Source: Blastomussa wellsi (lineage: Eukaryota; Cnidaria; Anthozoa; Scleractinia; Plerogyridae). Taken from it: a stretch of DNA of 64,000 bases. The DNA is taken from positions 24,531,463-24,595,462 of the forward strand of contig OX393568.1 of the NCBI GenBank assembly GCA_947652115.1, read 5' to 3'. The first letter of the stretch is position 1; each line of letters opens with the position of its first letter. Under the pieces are notes generated by a model that saw nothing but the letters and a program-made list of their open reading frames with translations, was not told the origin of the DNA and made no database searches. The translations under genes and the position numbers were made by a program. This document shows positions 29,001 through 38,079 of the stretch, piece after piece.

Positions 29001-32000
29001 TGTGGGAGCTGGTCGGAAAGGTACGTCATGTAAATTGTCCTGTACTATAACTAATCCATGGCAGGATTAGTTATAAAGCTATTTTTGCAATTATCAGTTA
29101 CAACGGAGTTTTTTATTAGTTAACGTGATTTTTTTTCTAAATAGCATTTGCTACCTTTTATCATAAAGTCTAAATAGCATTTTGCTGTTATAATTTTAGT
29201 GAAGAAACACGATCCACTATACTCGCAAAACATGGTCATGTATCTCGTCTTGTTGTTTGCAGAGCGGAAGTATTATGGACGCGTTGTGGCCGGTAGCAGG
29301 CAAGGTGGATCTCGCTTTATTGAAGTCAGCTGACTATTTAACAGATCGTGCGCACGACTTCCGTGTACGAATCAAGGCCATGATGAATCCCAAAGGAAAG
29401 AAGGTAAAAACGTGCTCAGTGAAAGTCGGTGAAATGTGAATCGCTGTGCTTGTCATAAGAGAATAAATAATGCAACTGCTCGTTCTCCTTTATTCTTAAG
29501 CTTAAAAAATTACTTCTCCTTACCGTTTGTCTTGTATTCCTTTCAATGCAAGTTACGAGATTTTAAATAATCATCATTTCTTTATTCTCGTTAATGTTTT
29601 ACACGCGTTAACTGATTTGTTTACTCGAGTCCCTGAAAGGAATCGAACCCATCACCTCCCAGATACCGGTTGGGATCTTTAACCAGCTGAGCTTCGAGAA
29701 CTCTTGTTGAGTTAACTCTTGTTGTGACGTGCGAACTGCATACTTCTTGGTTCAGCTGTGTCGAAAACTACACGAGTTTGATGTTGATCGATGCGGTAAC
29801 TTTTCTGCTCCGTGTTTGATGTTGGTGGCCCGCTAGTATAATCATACTGGTTTCAGATGTTTTCAAGTTTGATTAAAATGTGTAACAGAATCGAGTGAGT
29901 TAGTGCCATTCTTAAACCTCATAGCATGGCTCCGTCGCACGTGTCCGTCTCGAAAACGGTCGATGCCATTTTTTCAACACTTTTTGGCTATCATGGAATT
30001 CTTTTTTACACAAAAAAAGAAAGAAATTGTTCTTCAATGACCAGAATCTAACCCTGAATCTCTGACATGCCAACATCACTATCTCACCACTACACTACCA
30101 GGCTGATCCGCCAAATCTGCACAAAATTTCATTATTTTACTTTTTGTATTGCCCTACCCAACAAATAAAGCTAACCGCAAGCAAACCAGTGTGAAATTGA
30201 ACAATTAAGCATTTGGTAAGTGTGTATTAGTCTATCACCAAATTATAACCAGCTTCGACCTAGTCCAGGCCTAAACTAGAGCAGATATAGCATCGTCCAT
30301 CCGAAAATCATGGTTACCAATTATGACATCCACCGTTTACGAAACGGACACGTCCGGCTCCGTCATCCATGAGCTCAAAATGTCTTGAGACCTTCTGTTG
30401 ACTTCCAACAGAAAGATGCAGCCCCGCCCAAGAAACCCACCCATGGTATCATCTACGTAGCCAGTTCGTACCCCGCCTGGCAGTACGCTACCCTTAACAC
30501 TCTGAAGGAAATGTACGATCAACAGGGAGGTAACTTCCCTGATAACAGGGACATTATGAACCGGATGAAAGGAGTACCGGAAGTCAAGAGCGCCATGAAG
30601 AAACTGATGCCTTTTGTACAGCACGTCAAGGTACCGCAAGTTGAAAATTAAATGTTGGAGTTTCCTGTTGAGCCAAGATCGTATAAACCACATCTTGTGG
30701 TGATATTCAATGTTTTTATATCTTAGCATCTCTCGTCTCTTTCATGGCCTTCTCATGTTCATGTTTCTAATAACTCCCCCCCCCAGCGGAGACGCTAAGA
30801 TATAAAAACTAATAGCAAAACATATATTTGAATGCTTTGAAAAAAGGAAAGGGGAAGACGGCAAAAAGTAAATACTCTAGGAATTAATTAATTAATAACC
30901 TATTAGCCATGTATATTTTTTTTGTTTTTCGTAATTTTTTAATTATTTGGAATCCATAGTCGAGATACTATTAATTGTATAAGACTCCAAATAAAACATG
31001 TCTATCTGTCTGTGATTAGGTTTAGGTGGATCTTGCCATTGTCTGCATTGGCGTACGGGCAATTATTTGCCAGGGGCGCGATGAGCCATTTGCCCAAAAA
31101 ATTCTCCCAAGTTGCCTTGCCTCAATTTCTCTTGCTGCCCAAAATTTTCTGGGGGGTGGGGGGGGGGCTGCAGCTCCCCTCCGCCCGGGCTGTACGCCTA
31201 TGATTGTCTGTCTCTATTACAGGAATGTGTGGAGCGTGACGGCCCATCGGCTTTGGAAACCACTCTGCCGTTTGATGAAAAACAAGTGCTTGAGGAGAAC
31301 AGGCCTTTCCTGACAAAAGCTCTGGAAGTAAGGGATATTGTAATTACTAAGATTTATAACTGTAGACATTTCCACTGTCAGATATATTCAGACAAGTCTT
31401 TAACATAGAATAGCGTTTATGCCATAGATGCGTTTTTTCAGTCTTAAAGGAGCCACGTCACGGTTCGTGCATTTTGAAAAAGTTAGCCTAAATTTTTCAA
31501 AATCGTCATTTGCAATCCGTTTCAATCTTCTCCATCCTTGTCCCTTTTTGGTTTAGTACAACAAAGGTATCACCTATTTGATGCTTTTTTACCTTAGTAA
31601 ACTGTCATTTTAAGGTTTCGTACGTTTAAAGGGTAGTTTTGTTCGGTCGCAAAAGATGACTCAAAATATCGTGACGTAGCTCCTTTAAAACAAACCTTAA
31701 AAAAATAACTATTCTCTGAATTGTCACGCAGTTTTTGTCACGGATCCGAACAAGCGTTCGTGACGGTCCATTTAACGAAGTGAACTAATTGTTACCGAGT
31801 GGCCTTCATGATATATGCCAATGCCAAATGTCTCCATTCATCTTGCACAGGCCCGAATCCCTGAAAAGTTCAGGTTCCCATTGGGAGGGGTTGGGGTGGG
31901 TACTCTGAAAACGTTTCCGACAGAGCCCGTATCCCTGGAAAGTTGTTTGTTTGGTACCCTGCGAGCGGAGGTCCCTTCGATCTTCGTTCCGACTTATCTG

Positions 32001-32983
32001 GGAAGATCGAAGGGACCTCTGCTCACAGGGTATTTGTTTGGGCAGGAACTCTTTTAGCTCGAGACTTGTGACGTATGTTTTTTTTTTCTTTATTGTTTCA
32101 TTAGCTGCTCAGTGTTGAAATCAAACCGTCCAGTGAAGCAGACAAACGAATTCAAGAGGACTGCGCTCCCGGCAAACCATTCTCTGTGTTTACAGGGCAG
32201 GAAAATCAGGTTTGTTGAATCGCAGTACTGTACTTTTATGACAGAAAGAAGGGATACCGTCAAAGAAGGGAGCGAAATATGCCGTGTTACGGAGAATTTG
32301 CCGTATTTCAGTCATTTCTATGTTTAACCGTATTTAGCATTTTAAAACATACTAAAAAACCAGCAGCAGCTAATTCACCAAAAAACAATCTATTGACTGA
32401 AATATTGTTCTTGTATATCCGAAATTACGAAAACGCGTGCCTTAAAATAATGGATTGTTCTTTTTACTTCCGAAAGTGTTGTGTTATTGGGGACGGCTAC
32501 TGTTAGAGTTATCTTCATAGAGTTATGGCTTAGAGTTAGAGTTAAGGACTGCCAAAATCCTGAATTCAGTTGTTGAGCTGAAGCTGTAGCTGCAATTCGG
32601 GCCATAAATATAAACCACTACCAAAAATAGGATCACCTCGCAGCTCTTACAAGGTCTCACATGATTGGGGACCACCCTTCCGGTGAGACAAAAGAACAAA
32701 CAATGGACCCTACCCTGAAACGATAGCGCTGCAGCATTATCCCTGCCACTGAAATTCAAACATAGCTAGCTCTTCCTGATTTGCATGTTATTTTATTATT
32801 TCCTGGTACTTTTCTTTTCGATGAAACTATTGGATCTTTTAGATAGATAGCAGGGGTGGATCCAGCAATTTGTGTGACTAGTTTCCACCAAAATAAATCT
32901 GCCCATGAGACTTTAAAGTCGAAGGGCGTAGCCCTGAGAGCTTAAAATGAGCGATAGTCTGCGCCTCGTTGACTATTCGCTCA

Positions 32984-33015
<32 letters not shown>

Positions 33016-36000
33016 ATAGATTTAGGATCAAAACAAGTATACAAATTTGCTTTAAATCCACATAATGAAGCAATTTTTCTGGGCAAACACTAAAAAACAT
33101 TTTATAAAAGTAATATTCAACATGATAGATGTCAAGTCAATACATAAGAAGCAGCAAGCTTAGCTAAGAAAATATTTTAATTATATCACATTGTCACAAA
33201 CTACACCTGCCAGCATGCATGTTCCCAGCACCATCATTCTTGTTTGTTTAACTTCCGAAATGATCTTTGAAGAAATGCAATTCCCCACAATGTCGATAAT
33301 CTCGTTCTGTATCGTTTTGGAGGGGTAAGTGGCATTTCTTGGCGCATTATCGAGATGTGCATTTCCATTATGGATACGAAACTCCAGAAGGGCTTGAAAG
33401 TTTCCTTGGAGATTGCTGTCATCCGGGTTGTCATCTCGTTTCCCCCTCAACTCGGGTTGACGAGGCTGATTAGGCCTAATTTACCGAGTGAGATGATTAC
33501 GCATGTTATGTTGTTTTTTTTTCTCTAAAACTTTGGAAACCGGAAGAAAATTACTTATTTTGAAGTTCTAACTACCTAGCACGGACAGGTTTGAGTCAGG
33601 TAGCGTTACTTTACAGTATTCGTGATAAAAAGTCAGTAAGTTTTTTAATTAGTTAAAAATAGCTCTTCAACGTGGTATCATAGTAATCTTTGGGATCGAA
33701 GGTACTTTGAACGAAAGTGGCGAAACTATAGCGTCATTGATATTTGACATAGGAATGAAATGAAGATTTGAATCATGAAACGGACGTAGACAGGTGTATA
33801 TGTATTTCGTTTTCAGTATATTTATATCTAAAACTGGGAAGAGCCCACACCTTACGAATTGAAAATAACTTCAGCCTGCAATACGGAGAGGTGTTCCATT
33901 GCGTAAAGGTCATGGCGATTATAGTTGTCCCTCAGAGTACAATAAAATTTGCCCACTGATTTCCTGGTTTACTAAGGGAAATGAGTAGCAACACGCTGTT
34001 AGAAGTTTTTGGTCAAATTGTGTTCCACTTGACGCGTGGTGTAACAGAGCACTGCAACCCAGACTGACCTGAATTCACGGCAGAGCCTTTTGGTTACGAT
34101 CCTCTACAAAGCACAGGTCGAGAATGGTATTACCATCCGGTGGATGAGCTTATTTACCAAGAATACAGCGACAGAGAAATCACAAGTTCTGCATATCTAG
34201 CATCAACAAGTATTAATGTAAGGTTTATAAACGCTTGTTTACCGGAGGAAAATGAAACAGAAGCAGGACAGGAAGAGGATCGAGCGATGGCTTGGAAGCC
34301 ATCCTTTCTACACACAGTTTGTAAATCCTTGTACATTGGAGCTTTGATTTATTTTCTAGCTGCTATTTGTATTGGTGTAGTTTACCTGCTCATCTCGTAC
34401 CTCTGTTATGAAACTGTTCTCATATGTAAGAATTATCCAAAGGAATCGATTCCGATTCTTGTTCAATGGACGAGAACCTTTTTTGATGTTATTTCGGTTC
34501 TGTCCTTTTACTTGTGGCTTTTTGTTAATCTGTTATTTCTCTTCCGTCCGTATCAGCTGAATGGAATCAAGAGAAAGCTGCTCATCGTTTGTGTCTTTGC
34601 GTATTGTCTGGACTTACTATATCGTGTTGCTTTGCAAACTATGGCGATGCCATATTATTTCCAACCTACATATTTCCAAGTTCCATTGTATATAGTGTTC
34701 TTTGTTAGCATATGTTTACAGCTGTATATTGTTGGAAGACACTTCTGCGTGCGATCAAGAACAAAACTTCCAAGTCTCTTTTGTAAAATGGTGTTGTCGA
34801 CATGTCTTCCTTTTATTTCGGGTGTTTTGGTATCTGATTATCTTTATCACGTATACATCGAAAAAACTAACGAAGGAAAACTGGTCATTGCTTTGTTCTC
34901 TCCTCTAAGTGGAGTCGCTTTAAAGGTAACATCACGAATTTGTGCTCAGCGCTTATGGAACATTACCCATCCGGGATATTCGCATGCCTTGTTAACGCCT
35001 GTGTACTTTGGTTGTGCGATTATTTTTCGCATTTTGCAAGCTGATCTTGACACTCTCGGATATATCGCTATTCTTGGAATAATTCACGGAACTGCATCAG
35101 TAGTGGAACGCAGTACCATGGTTGTGATTGATCACATTTGCCATGTGCTATGGAAAAGAAAGTCAACTCCTTGGGGAAGTTTTCGTACTCCTCTTCGCGA
35201 GAGATTAATGGCTGATATGTCTATTATGAGCATGTTGTTTGAGTCAACGGCCATAGTGTCAAATTGTATCAATTTGTTTTCGTAGAAAACAGCTCTCTTT
35301 TAAACTTGCTTCAGCGTTTTGCCATATATACGTCGGTCCAGCTGGTGATTGAGTGGTTCTTCACCAGCATGTCTCTTGCGATTGAGACTCGCTATCAAAA
35401 CATGGCTGTCATGGCAGTTTGGCGGCGAAGATGGAAGAGACATCTCTTGGTAGCGATTGTGAATACAGTGGCAATGGCTGCCTGGAATAGTGTTTGCCTT
35501 TTCGTGATTTTACGTGAACGTTTTGGTGTAAGCGTCGAGAAGCCCTGTAAAATGCCGTTCGCTTGAAAATTGAGAGTGATTAGGGTTACGTCATTGTTAG
35601 AACATTCAGATTTAAAACTTTGGTATATTTTTTAAACTTGCATATGATGAGCCATTGACTTGAATGCGTTCAAAAGGTTACCTGTATGAGTCGTGATTGG
35701 TATATTTCGATTCACTTTATTTATTTCGATTTTTTTCAGTGCACTTATAGACCAGTTCTAATGTATTAAAATTCTAATGTGTCACCGAGGCTCAGGGGAA
35801 TAAAACAGAAGAAATTATTTATTCATCCCCAAGCCTCGATACAAAATATTGTTTTATTCCCCTAAGCCTCGGTATTTTCACACGCGTGACAAGCGGCCAT
35901 ATTGGATTGCTGAAACAAAAATGATATTTTCATAGCAATAGAGTTCAATTCCCGGAGGATTGCTTTGGGACACCAATATGGCCGCCGTGACGTCATGTGA

Positions 36001-38034
36001 AAACACTCGAAATCGAAATTTGTCTATTTGTCACGTGACACTGTATCCGTCATGTGTTATTTACAGTACTCTCTTGTAAATACGATAGTACTAGTACAAC
36101 TTAACAGCAGCTTTATTGGAGTTCCCCAGCAATGACATTTCTGTCCTGTTCGGGAATAAAAGTGTTATTTTTACTGTAAAAAAATCTATAAAGGCACAAG
36201 TTATGAATTTAAGTTTGTAAAGTAGCGGACGCTGATAAAGGAACTGGAGCATGCTTTTATTTGTTGTGTGTGTGGTAGTTTACTAATTCTCAATCTGCAC
36301 GACATCACGAACCTGGCCTGTCTTCATGTTACCCTCGAGCGCCGCCATTAGACTTGTTGCTGTCGCTGCCCTTGCTTGCGTAGCAGGCTTTCAAACGGAA
36401 GGGGGAGGGGATTCGGGAGAGAGGGAAAGGAACTCGCCTTTGTTGATTTCTGCAACCCCGCAAAACTGACGGTGATTGGCTGAGACGCAGTAAGTACTGT
36501 CCGCTGGATCTAAATGTTAAGTAGTAGATAAAAGACATGCACTAATTCGAGTGTTATTCTGCAGTCACAGCTCTTGAAACTGCACAGGATGAACCCTTCT
36601 GCCGTTAAGTTATCAAGGAAGATTTTGCGTCGCTATAAAGTGAAAGATAAAAGCATAAAATGTCCAGCGATCCATAAGTCGTGAACGTCTCACTGTGTAT
36701 CGTCTGGCTGCTTGGCCTTAAAATAAATTCCGTAAAAACAGTTTGTGGAAGTTAAAGTATACGTAATCGGATTACTAGAAAATTGGTGTTATTTTGCAAA
36801 AAGCTGGGTACTTACAGCAGGCGTTCCCTCAACCTGCGATCAGGCGTCTGTTATAAAAAGTAAGGAGGGAGGACCTGATCGCAGGTTAGCGTTCTCTTCG
36901 CTCTATGTAGAGCGTATTTTTTATGTTGTCGTTGATTGTCGTCGTATGAAAAGCAGTTAGTTTAAAGTTTTCTTTTTGCATTAATAAACATTTTCTTTCC
37001 TCCCAGATCAATGGTGATGACAGCTCCAGCGGTGCAACAGAAGCGAGTGACAAGTCTCCCCTCCCTTCTGAGAAGCAATCCACCCCCTCCCCCGTGTGCC
37101 GCTTTGTAAATGTACGACTTTGTGGAATTGAACCGGCACAAGGCGCCAAGGGACATCAAGCCACGGTGTTGTTAGAGAACCCACAGGGACAGTACCTTCT
37201 GAACCTGGACCATCTGACACATGAGGTCAGTTATGCAGTTAACATTAGTACCGCCTCCCGCCAGTTGGGATTTTCAAGCTTGTTATGTTTATTTGAAATA
37301 TTTATTTCCCTCTGTTTGAGTGGCATGTCTGAGAATTAGCTTGATGTAGCTAAGTGCATGACCACTATAATCATTCATTTGACATTTTTTTTGAGTACCT
37401 TGTAAATGTTAGGGACGCTCGGGATCGAGCGGGTCCGAGTTCGAGTTCTGGCCGGTGTCACTTTTGTGTGTTCTTCTCAAGACGCTACTCTCGTAGTGCG
37501 CTCTCATAGTGCGCATAAAGACATATGTCGCCTTATGTCGCGGTGATTCCTAGTGAGAACAACACGAGAAAAACAAATATGTTTGTTCTTCTTATGCTCG
37601 TCCGTATGTCGTTATGCTTGTGCGTTAGTGAAAACGAGCCTTAAAACTGCGATGGACTAGAATAGCTTTTGTACAATATATTGTTGTCACGGAACAGGCA
37701 GGCGCTTCTTCATTGAGGCTAAAATCTTCCTCATTGAGGCTAAAATCTTCCTCATTGAGGCTAAAATCTTCCTCATTGAGGCTAAAATCTTTCTAATTCT
37801 AATTGTGCATATTTTTTTATAATTTGGTTTTATCAACTGGGTTGATAATGTCAATTGGCCACCGTAAAGAGATTCAAGTGCTGACGTTTCGAGCGTTAGC
37901 CCTTCGTCGGAGCGAATCCGGAGCGATTCGCTCCAACGAAGGGCTAACGCTCGAAATGTCAGCTCTTGAATCTCTTTACGGTGGCCAATTGACATTATCA
38001 ACCCAGTTGATAAAACCAAATTATATTGTTATAC

Positions 38035-38079
<45 letters not shown>

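Noticed and set aside
30385..30651. Separate small gene starting in the 30.4-kb frame
   Set aside because: It is the LARS1 exon 30412-30630 read beyond its splice sites.
36886..37220. Three minus-strand frames opposite LARS1 exon 37007-37225
   Set aside because: Antisense shadows of a well-supported coding exon.
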